Below, one piece after another: positions 16,904-24,763 of a stretch of DNA of 64,000 nt; the stretch's first letter is position 1; every line of letters starts with the position of its first letter. Under the pieces are notes generated by a model. That model searched no databases, was not told the DNA's origin, and saw nothing but the letters and a program-made list of their open reading frames with translations. Source of the stretch: JAXGXJ01 sp050943595 (GTDB lineage: Bacteria; Actinomycetota; Thermoleophilia; RBG-16-64-13). The stretch lies in contig JBMNPM010000008.1 in NCBI GenBank assembly GCA_050943595.1, positions 1-64,000 on the forward strand, given 5' to 3'. Both the position numbers and the translations under genes were made by a program.

Positions 16904-19900
16904 GCTACTTGGACGATATCGGGTTGTCCGATGCTCAGCGGGCGGCGGTGCTGGACGATTCTGCGCGGGCGCTCGTGGCGGCGGGGGCCGGGAGCGGAAA
17001 GACGACTCTCCTGGTCGCCTACTTCGTGCATGCGCTGCTCGACGATCACATACCTTTGGACGAACTGGTGGCCGTCACCTTCACCCGTAAGGCGGCGGGG
17101 GAGCTGGTATCGCGCATCCGGTGTGCTCTAGAAGAGCAGAAACGTCCGGACCTGGCCCGTTCTCTCGACACGGGCGCCATCGGCACCATCCATAGTCTAT
17201 GTAGGCGCATTTTGCGCCGGTATGCTCTCGACGCCGGGGTCGATCCGGCCTTTGGGGTGCTGGAAGCCGACGCTGCGGGTCTGCTGCAGCGGGAAGCCGC
17301 CCTGCAGGTGTGGGAGGATGCCGTGGAGCAGGCCGGCGACTCCGAACTCCCTGTGCTGGCCCGTCATGAAAAGGTGTTGCGAGGCGAATTGGTTCCTCTC
17401 TACAACCGGCTGCGCGGTGTGGGCTACGAGGTGCCACAGGTATCCATCGCGGCCGGTCAACCGTATGCTGAGGTCCGCGCGCGGTTTGAGGAATCCGTTC
17501 GCTGTGCTCTCGACGCCTGCTTGGCGCTCCCGCGTCGTACGGCGACGGTGGAGACGGCTTTGGATACCATGACAGATGGTCTGCAGTGGGTGGCTACGAT
17601 CGATCCTGAGGAGACCGATCCCGACCGTCTGTCTCAGAGCATGGCGTTGAGTAGTGCGTATTTCCCCAGGCGTATCGCCGCTGTGGAGGGCCATCTGGAG
17701 CCGGTGCGGGAGGCTCTGACGGCCTGCCGCACCTGTTTGGCTCAAGGGATGCTACAGCCTCTCACGGAGGCCATGAATGGACTGCTAGCCCGTCTTCACG
17801 ATCGCTACCAGCAGCTCAAAAGAGCACGAGGTGTCCTCGATTTCGCCGACCTCGAGTTGCGGACCCGGGCGTTGCTGACGCGTGATAACTCCGTTTTGCC
17901 CCCTATCTTCGGATCGCGTTCTCGAGTGATGATCGATGAGTTTCAGGACACCAACGAACTGCAGTGCAGCATCCTCGAGGGGCTGGGCGCCGCCAACCTC
18001 CTCATGGTAGGTGATGAGAGGCAGAGCATCTACCGTTTCCGGGGGGCCGACGTGGATGTCTTTGTCAGGCGCCAGGCTGCTCTTACTCCTAACCATGCTG
18101 CAGTGGACACTGGGAAAGGGACTCCACACAGTCTGATTCCACACAGGCCGACTCCACACAGGCTTGACGTGAACTACCGCAGCCGGGCTGAGGTGCTGGC
18201 CTTCATCAATAGTCTCTTCGCGCACGAGGGCTTTTTCGGCTCACGATTTGTGGCTCTTGAGTACGGTCGCGACGCGAAGGAGACCATCCCCTGCTCCACC
18301 GAAAAAAGGCCTCTACCCACTGGGCCGGCTGTGGAACTCCTCGTGGTAGAGCGTACGGCCGGACCGGGGACTTCCGACCAGACCCCCTCTATCCAGGAGG
18401 TGGAAGCGGAGGCAACTGCCGCCCGCGTGGCCCGCCTGCTGAGTGTCGATGGCTGCGAGCCTCGGGAGATCGTCATCCTCATGCCTGCGCTCACTCACGT
18501 GGAACGTTACCGACAGGCCCTCAGGGGGCAGTCCGTAGACGCGTACGTGGTGCGGGGGAAGGGCTACTACTCCCGTGAAGAGGTGGCCGACATCCGTAGC
18601 CTGCTGCGGCTACTCCTGGATCCGCACGATGACGTGGCCCTGGTCGGCGTGCTCCGTTCTCCCTTCGTCGAACTCTCCGACGACGGTCTTTATCTCCTCG
18701 GCCGGGAAGCCTGCTCACAGAAGGCGGATTCTCTCTGGAGGATCATCTTCCAGGGAGACTGCCCAGGACTATCCTGCGCAGATCGGCGTGCGCTCACCGA
18801 TCTGCGTCACCGATTGGCCGAGCTCCGTGGTCGTGTAGGCCGTCCCGGCCTGGCGGGTCTCATCGACCGGGTGATCGACGATTTTGACTACGACCTGCGC
18901 GTCTTGGCCTCCGAGGACGGCCGGCGTCGTTTCGCCAACATCCGTAAGCTGATGCGCCTGGCCGACGAGTTCGAAGCTCTCCATGGTCCCGATGTGGCTG
19001 GTTTCGTGGAAGCCGTCGAGATGATGAGGGATATCGGCGATCAGGAGGGGAGCGCCGCCACGCTTGCCGAGGGAGAGAACGTGGTCCGCATCATGACCAT
19101 CCATCAAGCCAAGGGGCTTGAGTTCCCGGTGGTCATACTAACCGGCCTGGGTTCCGACGTGCCGAGGGGTGGCCATCCGAGCTTCGTGGTCGACAGCCGG
19201 GGACGCATGGGTGTGTTTCTCAAGGATTCCAGGCGTACTACCTATGAGGATCACGACCTGTGCTGGGGGCCGGCTGTCGAGATCGTGGAGGAGGAGCGGG
19301 TCAAGGAGGAGCAGGAGGATGTGCGGCTTCTGTATGTAGCCATGACAAGGGCCGAAGAGCGACTCTTGCTTGTGGGGGCGAGACCCAAGGGGGACAAGCT
19401 CACCACCTGCCGGCTTGGTCGCATCATCCTTGCCTTGGGCCTCACCTCTCTCCCCGAAACGGGCGAGAACATAGCCCTGCCGGCGCTCGATGCGGTCGTA
19501 TGCGGCGTCGCCTGCGACGCAAGGTCTAGTGATGGCGACGGAGGACAGCTCGATTGCGCCGGCGGGAGGTCCGAAAGGCTTGATGCTGAAAAGCTCGATG
19601 CCGAAAGGCTCGGCACTGAAAGGTTCGATACTGTGTCTGTTCCCGCGGAAGGTGCAGGGCAATGTCCGTCCGGCGGGATGGAGCAGGTGGTGGAAGGGGG
19701 CGGGGAAGCTTCTGCGCCTCTGCTGCACTTCTTGGAGGCGAGGTCGGTTGGCCGGGTGCCGCACCGCCTGAGTTTCTCCGGCCTGAGCTTCTATCTGGAT
19801 TGTCCGCGGCGCTTCTATCTGGAACGGGTCCTCGGTTTAGATCTTGAGTCGGATCCCGGCCTCGAGCCGGGCGTAGGAGCAGCTCTGGGGCGTACGCTCT

Positions 19901-20616
19901 TCGGCGAGTTCGACGATGAGGTGGCGGACGACTCGTACGATATCCTGGACCAGGCCGAAGCTCACACGGGGAGAGAAGTGGGCCTCCTTGTTCACGCTCT
20001 TCTGGAGCGGGTGAGCCTCCATGAGCCGATGCCCGGTCTCTCCACGCTACGGGCGATGGCGGCCGGATTGACTTCCGGCGATGGCCGAGAACAGGGTGGG
20101 GGTGGCCCTCTAGCGCCCGGCGGCCTCTCATCTGTTGCATTCGATAGGGCTCTCCACCTCACCCAGGCCTTCTGGAGTTCACCGGTGGTGGAACGCGCCG
20201 GGCTTGCTCATGCGCTCAAGGAGGCGCCCTTCACCTTCCTGCAGGGCGACATGCTCATCTCCGGTGTCATGGACTTGGTTTGGCGGGAGGGAGAGGCCTT
20301 TTCCATCGTCGACTACAAGACGAATGCACTCGCAGGACGAGCACTCTCAGAGGTGGCTGCGTCTTACGAGCTACAGGTTGCACTCTATTGTTTGGTCGCT
20401 CTGAAGGCCGGCGCGGCAGAGGTGCGCATGGACCTGCTCTTCTTGGAGTGCCCGAAGGAGCCGGTCGTTTGGCGCTACGGTGAGGACGATATCTCTGCTC
20501 TCGAGCAGACCGTGGATGAGGTCTTGAGCCCCCTGCGGTGTGGAGAGTACCCACCCAACCAGGGTCCGCGCTGCGTGCAATGCTCATTGGCGGAAGTGTG
20601 TGCGCATCTCCTCTGA
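16900..20616 (+). CDS. addA: AddA-like UvrD-family helicase-nuclease
   Basis: A 1238-residue SF1A helicase-nuclease. The helicase motifs are complete: AGAGSGKTT (I), VAVTFTRKAAGEL (Ia), VMIDEFQDTNELQ (II), MVGDERQSIYRFRGAD (III), LDVNYRSRAEV (IV), IMTIHQAKGLEFPVVI (V), YVAMTRAEERLLL (VI). The C-terminal nuclease has LLVHALLE, SGVMDLVW and IVDYKTN with ELQVALYCL. A Cys in YLDCPRRFYL and three at the end (CVQCSLAEVC) suggest a second iron-sulfur cluster, which classical AddA of Bacillus lacks. ATG 16900 overlaps the addB stop. Two in-frame 15-base minisatellites interrupt the protein at 18121-18165 and 19573-19632. Start 16837 would overlap addB by 67 bases and is less likely. Confidence 0.9.
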   Translation: MSYLDDIGLSDAQRAAVLDDSARALVAAGAGSGKTTLLVAYFVHALLDDHIPLDELVAVTFTRKAAGELVSRIRCALEEQKRPDLARSLDTGAIGTIHSLCRRILRRYALDAGVDPAFGVLEADAAGLLQREAALQVWEDAVEQAGDSELPVLARHEKVLRGELVPLYNRLRGVGYEVPQVSIAAGQPYAEVRARFEESVRCALDACLALPRRTATVETALDTMTDGLQWVATIDPEETDPDRLSQSMALSSAYFPRRIAAVEGHLEPVREALTACRTCLAQGMLQPLTEAMNGLLARLHDRYQQLKRARGVLDFADLELRTRALLTRDNSVLPPIFGSRSRVMIDEFQDTNELQCSILEGLGAANLLMVGDERQSIYRFRGADVDVFVRRQAALTPNHAAVDTGKGTPHSLIPHRPTPHRLDVNYRSRAEVLAFINSLFAHEGFFGSRFVALEYGRDAKETIPCSTEKRPLPTGPAVELLVVERTAGPGTSDQTPSIQEVEAEATAARVARLLSVDGCEPREIVILMPALTHVERYRQALRGQSVDAYVVRGKGYYSREEVADIRSLLRLLLDPHDDVALVGVLRSPFVELSDDGLYLLGREACSQKADSLWRIIFQGDCPGLSCADRRALTDLRHRLAELRGRVGRPGLAGLIDRVIDDFDYDLRVLASEDGRRRFANIRKLMRLADEFEALHGPDVAGFVEAVEMMRDIGDQEGSAATLAEGENVVRIMTIHQAKGLEFPVVILTGLGSDVPRGGHPSFVVDSRGRMGVFLKDSRRTTYEDHDLCWGPAVEIVEEERVKEEQEDVRLLYVAMTRAEERLLLVGARPKGDKLTTCRLGRIILALGLTSLPETGENIALPALDAVVCGVACDARSSDGDGGQLDCAGGRSERLDAEKLDAERLGTERFDTVSVPAEGAGQCPSGGMEQVVEGGGEASAPLLHFLEARSVGRVPHRLSFSGLSFYLDCPRRFYLERVLGLDLESDPGLEPGVGAALGRTLFGEFDDEVADDSYDILDQAEAHTGREVGLLVHALLERVSLHEPMPGLSTLRAMAAGLTSGDGREQGGGGPLAPGGLSSVAFDRALHLTQAFWSSPVVERAGLAHALKEAPFTFLQGDMLISGVMDLVWREGEAFSIVDYKTNALAGRALSEVAASYELQVALYCLVALKAGAAEVRMDLLFLECPKEPVVWRYGEDDISALEQTVDEVLSPLRCGEYPPNQGPRCVQCSLAEVCAHLL
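18121..18165 (+). repeat. Three 15-bp tandem repeats inside addA
   Basis: Three 15-base units, each with the core TCCACACAG, encode TPHSL, IPHRP and TPHRL. They lie between helicase motifs III and IV, where most UvrD-type proteins have a short loop, and just before LDVNYRSR. Confidence 0.85.
19573..19632 (+). repeat. Four 15-bp tandem repeats inside addA
   Basis: Four units starting GAAAGG or GAAAAG encode ERLDA, EKLDA, ERLGT and ERFDT, a charged linker between the helicase (after motif VI) and the C-terminal nuclease domain. The reading frame is kept. Confidence 0.85.
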
Positions 20617-20725
20617 CCGTAGAGCCGCTGGGGTCATCGAGCCGCCATAGAAGGCTGGCCCGGCGTTCGCTGATGGTATAGAATAAGCGGCCGTCGCACG
20701 TCGGCCACCCGACGGGTGCGATGTT

Positions 20726-20799
20726 CGGGGTGTAGCGCAGCCTGGTAGCGCGCATCGTTCGGGACGATGAGGTCCCGGGTTCAAATCCCGGCACCCCGA
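20726..20799 (+). tRNA. tRNA-Pro(CGG)
   Basis: Acceptor stem CGGGGTG/CACCCCG, anticodon stem CATCG/CGATG around loop TTCGGGA (anticodon CGG), T stem CCGGG/CCCGG with TTCAAAT. CCA is not encoded. A possible -10 (TAGAAT) lies near 20680. It is followed at once by an inverted-repeat unit and an accessory stretch, so its 3' end may once have been an integration site, though no second copy of the tRNA end is visible. Confidence 0.95.
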
Positions 20800-20801
20800 C
20801 T

Positions 20802-20925
20802 TTATGAGACGCAAAAAGCTCTGGTAATCAGAGCTTTTTTCGTAGATACCATTTCTCGGAGTTTAAATCACTCACTGCAAAACCTGGGCTTTTGCAGGTA
20901 AAATTCCATTTTGGGCGTCTCATAA
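20802..20925. repeat. 124-bp unit bounded by 11-bp perfect inverted repeats
   Basis: TTATGAGACGC at 20802-20812 is matched by GCGTCTCATAA at 20915-20925. Inside are the terminator hairpin and a smaller hairpin (GCAAAA...TTTTGC, near 20877-20895). The right arm can also pair with TGAGACG just downstream (20928-20934), so two structures would exclude each other. It could be a small mobile remnant or a structured leader of the gene at 21214. Confidence 0.5.
20813..20840 (+). terminator. Rho-independent terminator after tRNA-Pro
   Basis: An 11-base stem (AAAAAGCTCTG / CAGAGCTTTTT) around loop GTAAT, ending in a run of T. It is close behind the tRNA and inside the larger inverted repeat at 20802-20925; the A-rich 5' arm would let it work in both directions. 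Confidence 0.85.
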
Positions 20926-21213
20926 CGTGAGACGACCTCGGAGTAGGAGTCCGAGGCCATCTCTCGTGGGACTTGGTGTCTCTGGGCGTGGGAGCAATTG
21001 GCTACTTGGGTGAGACGCTCGGTTGCAGTCTTTGCTGACTACGGGGAGAACCTACGGGGGGAACCGAGGTAGTTGGCGTCGCCGTCTGACTCGGAGGACC
21101 CCGGAGGTTCGACGGGAACTGACCCTGGTAGGTCTGGCAAAAAGGAGGTGGATTACTGTCAGGAGAAGCGACAATCGCATGTAGAAGGAGTGGAGTCCTG
21201 GCGGAGGGCTATG
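20926..21213 (+). other. Gene-free structured leader upstream of the secreted protein
   Basis: It holds a strong hairpin (CCTCGGA...TCCGAGG, about 20936-20958), a long-range GACGC/GCGTC pairing around 21014-21080 enclosing the repeated blocks CTACGGGGAGAAC and CTACGGGGGGAAC (about 21040-21066), and a perfect-looking Shine-Dalgarno AAAGGAGGTG at 21141-21150 that is not followed by a normal start codon. I do not recognise a known riboswitch class. No gene is supported here. Confidence 0.35.
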
Positions 21214-22269
21214 ATGAAGAAGCGTTTCTGGCGTACAGTCGCGGTGATGATGGTTGGGTCGGCGATTGCGGTTGCGCTTGGAGGTCCCGCTAGCGCGGCG
21301 TCCAAATGGGAGCCGCCCAATTGGGCACTCGGCGACCCGGCTCTGGTAGAAACGATGGAAAAGGCTCATGAGTACGAGTACGGCCAACTGAGCCACCCCC
21401 TGGATCTCAGGGAAGACCGCAGTGGTCTCATTCCGAATCCCATTACCGTCAGGGAAGGGGCATTTCCAGAGGATGCCGTGGTTGACGTCTCCCCCGGCGA
21501 ATCAGACAAGGGGCCGCAGCCGAAACCTACGGCGGTTGGGTTTGTCTACGATGCGACAGATGCCATGTACACGACTACTGTCGAAGTGCAAAGCACCGGA
21601 GCTACTGGCGTGAAGGCGGACGTGTACGTCACCCCCCGCGCTGCCAAATATGATTTCTTTTTCGTCAACATGCGGAACGTGAACAACGGCAGTCAAGTCT
21701 TCTCGTTCGAAGTCACGCGGCAGTTGGAACTCGATGGTCAGTATCATTGGCGGCCGTTTGTGCACATTATCCACCCGAGCCTTCAGGGTGGGGACTTTCA
21801 GAAGATATATGATGGCAATGGTAGCGGGCAGCAAGGAATACTCCACGGGCCAGCTATCGAAGTGTCTCAAAACGCGTGGCACAATCTTAAGATGGCCAAA
21901 AGTTCCAGTACCGGGCTCTTCACTGTGTATCTGGATGGCACGCCAGTGGAGTACAATCTGTCATTCCCGGTGCCGTTGACGAGTCTCATCGCGCGTACCT
22001 CTTGGGAAGGGGTATACGAGACTGCTGCCTCTGCAGTAAACCCTTTGGGTAGCCATCACGACAACATCTGGCTTCGGACGAGTGACTACTCGACTTGGTC
22101 TAAGTGGACTGAGGCGAGTTGGGATGACACGACCTTTGGGTCTGCCCAACTCATCTTGTCGGGACAATCCATAGGCCAGGAGTACCCTCCATATGCGCCG
22201 AATCTCTATAGGGTGTACAGCCCTAATTTCTATAAGTGGCAGCAATGGGACACTCAGGGTCCCAGGTAG
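21214..22269 (+). CDS. Secreted protein of unknown function, lower GC than neighbours
   Basis: About 351 residues. A classic signal peptide starts MKKRFWRTVAVMMVGSAIAV and ends at PASAA. GGAGGG at 21203-21208 suits ATG 21214 better than the ATG at 21211; the frame is open further upstream to 21073. The mature part is rich in Tyr, Trp, Asn, Ser and Thr with alternating hydrophobic residues, which suggests a beta-sandwich extracellular protein (concanavalin/LamG-like is conceivable), but I recognise no family. GC is visibly lower and codon use different from both sides, and it sits beside tRNA-Pro and decayed genes, so it was probably acquired by transfer. Its 3' end overlaps the sigma-factor remnant on the other strand. 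Confidence 0.75.
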   Translation: MKKRFWRTVAVMMVGSAIAVALGGPASAASKWEPPNWALGDPALVETMEKAHEYEYGQLSHPLDLREDRSGLIPNPITVREGAFPEDAVVDVSPGESDKGPQPKPTAVGFVYDATDAMYTTTVEVQSTGATGVKADVYVTPRAAKYDFFFVNMRNVNNGSQVFSFEVTRQLELDGQYHWRPFVHIIHPSLQGGDFQKIYDGNGSGQQGILHGPAIEVSQNAWHNLKMAKSSSTGLFTVYLDGTPVEYNLSFPVPLTSLIARTSWEGVYETAASAVNPLGSHHDNIWLRTSDYSTWSKWTEASWDDTTFGSAQLILSGQSIGQEYPPYAPNLYRVYSPNFYKWQQWDTQGPR

Positions 22270-22687
22270 AACAGCAGTGCGCGTGAAGGGGTTGGCCTGC
22301 CCCCTCAGAGATGCCCATGGCCGCGGCTATCTCGCGAGAGGAGAAGCCGGCCAGATAGAATAGGGCGGTTGCCGTCCTTTGCCTCTTGGGCAACGAGCGA
22401 ACGATGGCGACAAGGTCGGGGTCTGGGCTCCAGGACTCCACCGTCTGCTCGTCGTAGCGCTCGGACAAACGCTGCGTGAGGCCAGTGGCCCTGCGCAGAG
22501 CGCGGCGATAGTCCTTCGAGCGGTTGATGGCCACCCGATAGAGCCAGGTCACCCGATCCTTTATGGCTGGATCCCGCCAGTGAAGGTGCAGTTGCAGGAA
22601 GGCCTCTTGGGCGGCATCCTCGGCCAGGCCGGCATCCAGCGTGATCAACGTGAGGCTGCGGATGAGACGAGCGCTATGAGCCTGCAC
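22223..22687 (-). pseudogene. ECF sigma factor remnant (SigE-like)
   Basis: The minus-strand frame encodes sigma region 2 (AEDAAQEAFLQLHLHWRD, then WLYRVAINRSKDYRRA) and most of region 4 (LPKRQRTATALFYLAGFSSR, then EIAAAMGISEG). After SEG (about 22301) the expected second helix of the DNA-binding motif is replaced by unrelated sequence that runs into the convergent secreted-protein gene. At the other end, similarity continues upstream of GTG 22687 (ADFDAL and before) with no usable start codon; the nearest ATG is in another frame. It is therefore broken at both ends: truncated at its 3' end by a junction near 22300, and probably frameshifted at its 5' end. Confidence 0.7.
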
Positions 22688-22747
22688 GAGCGCGTCGAAG
22701 TCGGCCGGCCAGGCCCCTTCGTCGTACTCCGCTCTTGCTGTTCTTCC

Positions 22748-22997
22748 TTTCCGTGCCTCTATGACGTCGACCTGCCGCGTCAGATTGCCTCCGCGCCCTA
22801 CGCATCGTCCATTCTATGAGTAAACGTCTGACGGGCGAAGTTCCTTTACTTTGGGCCGGCCGTCACTCCGCGCCATTCTCAAGAACCGAGCGTCACTGCC
22901 ATCGAGGTCGTGGTGCTCAACCGCACGTTCACGGGCCAGAGCCGGGCTCTGGTGCTAGGTGTCGATTATCGTCCCCGGGCCCGCCATTGTCTCTGAC
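22748..22997. other. Decayed intergenic stretch
   Basis: No intact gene is visible. Short coding-like tracts occur on both strands (for example VTAIEVVVLNRTF on the plus strand near 22889-22927) but each is soon stopped. It most likely holds scraps of genes lost when the secreted-protein region came in. Confidence 0.4.
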
Positions 22998-23463
22998 TTA
23001 CTGCCAGCAAGTCAGCCATTCGCTCGTCGAGCCGTAGACACTTCCGTTCGAGAGTCTCTTTCCCAAAAGCACCTTGGCCGGGTGGTCGCCTTGCTTTAGC
23101 TGGAAGAGCGCCGCTCTTCTTACCGATTCCCCTGCTTGGAGGGTCACGAGTTCCAGGACCTCATGTCCGGCCATCGTCTTCTCTTGACGTCTTGGGCTGC
23201 GGGCCCTCAAGATCCACGCGCAATACGTAGCCAATCTTCCCATTTGTGGCCTCGGCCAGGATCAAATCCGGCTGTGCGTCCGCAGATGCTGCAAAAAGGG
23301 CTGACCCGTAGGTCTGGCCCTTCTCGTTGGTGCTCAAGTGGCTGACTGCCGAACTGTCCGCGGCAGCAGGGCCACTTCCGGTCACCACCTGAACGAACAG
23401 ACTGACGATCAGGAGTTACACCACAAGACGGGACGTGGCCTCCCTGGCGGTAGCATTGCTCAT
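22998..23463 (-). pseudogene. Broken secreted-protein gene with stop codon in the signal peptide
   Basis: ATG at 23463 starts MSNATAREATSRLVV, then TAA (23418-23416), then LLIVSLFVQVVTGSGPAAA: a signal peptide cut by one nonsense codon, most simply a CAA to TAA change. Past it the frame reads TNEKGQTYGSALFAA, DLILAEATNGKIGYV and LRVDLEG, the pattern of a small actinobacterial secreted domain I recall but cannot name. The frame then ends at about 23161, and an unrelated-looking frame continues to 22998, which suggests a further frameshift. It starts 10 bases after the anti-sigma gene ends, so it was the third gene of the sigma/anti-sigma operon. Confidence 0.65.
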
Positions 23464-23473
23464 AGCCGGCCTA

Positions 23474-24763
23474 CTAGGGACGTATGACGATGATGGTCAG
23501 CACGTGGGTCCCGGCCTCGTCAGGGAGCGCCCTCGTGGGGGCGCCGGACGCGTCTGACGCGTCTGCCGTGATGATGGTGGTCGTCGTGAAGCCGATGCGC
23601 GCCGTGGCCGGCTGTGGGATCACGTAGCCGACGAGCACCGGTAGTTCTGCTTTGTGTCCTACGATGTGTGCAGTCTTCACACTATCGTGTGAGGCGGTCT
23701 CTTCCTGCATGGTTAGATCGAGTCCCACAGAAGCGGCGATGGCCAGCAATAGGTCGATGAAGCCCGACGCCTGCTTGTGGGGAACATAGCATGCGAACGC
23801 TGCGTCTTCGGCAGCAAGCGAATTGGGCAGAGGCTCCATCTCCGTGAAGATGGTCACCTGCGCCCTCACCTCCTCCGCCAAGGCTGCAGCTCGGGCGGAG
23901 GTTTCTGCACTTGAAGCCCCAGATGTGGCTGCTCGTTCCTTAGTAGCGGATACGGGGGAGGTGCCGGGGCTCTCGTCGTCGGAAGTGGACGGCTTGGCGC
24001 TGAAGACGATGTACACGGGCGTGGAGGAGGAGGTCATAGTCTTCACCATGGCCTTTCTGCCTCGGATGTCTTCCGGCGCTGCAGCTGTGGAGATGGGCCC
24101 GCCGGAGGCGCTCGCCGGTGATCCACCAGATAGTACGGTCGCTCTCGTGCCGGTACCGATCTTCGTCCAGGCGGCCGCCGTCGTGGCTACACCCCCAATC
24201 GCCGTCGTAGTCACAGCTGCAGAGCCGGTCGCCGTAGACAGCGCGGTCGCGGATTCTATGTCCCCGGCTACAGGGGTCGACATCTGCCCGTCGGCGGTGT
24301 TCGCCACGCGGGGTGCCGCCGGCTCCTGCTCACGCCCGGGCGACAGCAGCACGCCGGCTACGACTACAGCGATGATCACAGTTGCCACGGCGGCAGTGGC
24401 CGGCATCCACGGTCGCAGGCGACGTTGCCAAAGTGAGGTCCACCACGGTTCCGGCGCCTGCGGATGAGGGATCACCTGCGAAGGGAAGAACAGTTCGCCG
24501 AGAATCTGGTCCTCGAGCTCTTGAGGGGGGTCAGTCAGGCCGTGATCAAGGAGGAATGACTGTACCGCCACTTGCTCCTGAAGACGGGCTGCGTACGATG
24601 GAGAGGCCGCCATATGACGTTCGACAGCAGCTGCATCGGCCGTCGTTGCCGATCCGTCGAGATAGTCGATGATCGCTGCTTCATCGGCCGCATCAAGGTG
24701 CCCAAGCCGGGCCGTCGGTGGCTCGCCGGCGGGGACTTCCCGATTATCGCCCTGATAGCTCAT
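23474..24763 (-). CDS. Anti-sigma factor, single-pass, without zinc ligands
   Basis: A 429-residue membrane protein. The first about 80 residues resemble an anti-sigma domain (IIDYLDGSATTADAAAVERH, then MAASPSYAARLQEQ), where zinc-binding family members have HxxxCxxC; here the cysteines are Ser and Tyr (HMAASPSY). One transmembrane helix (AAVATVIIAVVVAGVLLS, about residues 122-140) leads to a long Ala/Thr/Ser-rich outside part of about 280 residues ending in a small folded-looking domain. It should hold the partner sigma at the membrane until an envelope signal arrives. Its ATG overlaps the TGA of the sigma gene (ATGA, 24760-24763), a standard coupled pair. Confidence 0.82.
   Translation of the reverse strand: MSYQGDNREVPAGEPPTARLGHLDAADEAAIIDYLDGSATTADAAAVERHMAASPSYAARLQEQVAVQSFLLDHGLTDPPQELEDQILGELFFPSQVIPHPQAPEPWWTSLWQRRLRPWMPATAAVATVIIAVVVAGVLLSPGREQEPAAPRVANTADGQMSTPVAGDIESATALSTATGSAAVTTTAIGGVATTAAAWTKIGTGTRATVLSGGSPASASGGPISTAAAPEDIRGRKAMVKTMTSSSTPVYIVFSAKPSTSDDESPGTSPVSATKERAATSGASSAETSARAAALAEEVRAQVTIFTEMEPLPNSLAAEDAAFACYVPHKQASGFIDLLLAIAASVGLDLTMQEETASHDSVKTAHIVGHKAELPVLVGYVIPQPATARIGFTTTTIITADASDASGAPTRALPDEAGTHVLTIIVIRP

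Noticed and set aside
18121..19632. Short repeats in addA as a CRISPR-like array
   Set aside because: Units are contiguous without spacers, 15 bases long, and in frame in a helicase gene.
20985..21150. Leader of the secreted protein as a c-di-AMP (ydaO) riboswitch
   Set aside because: Its GGGGAAC-like blocks recall part of the motif, but the rest of the consensus is absent or out of order, so no class is claimed.
20780..23470. A complete integrated element with att sites
   Set aside because: No integrase and no second copy of the tRNA-Pro 3' end were found, so only a remnant or insert is proposed.
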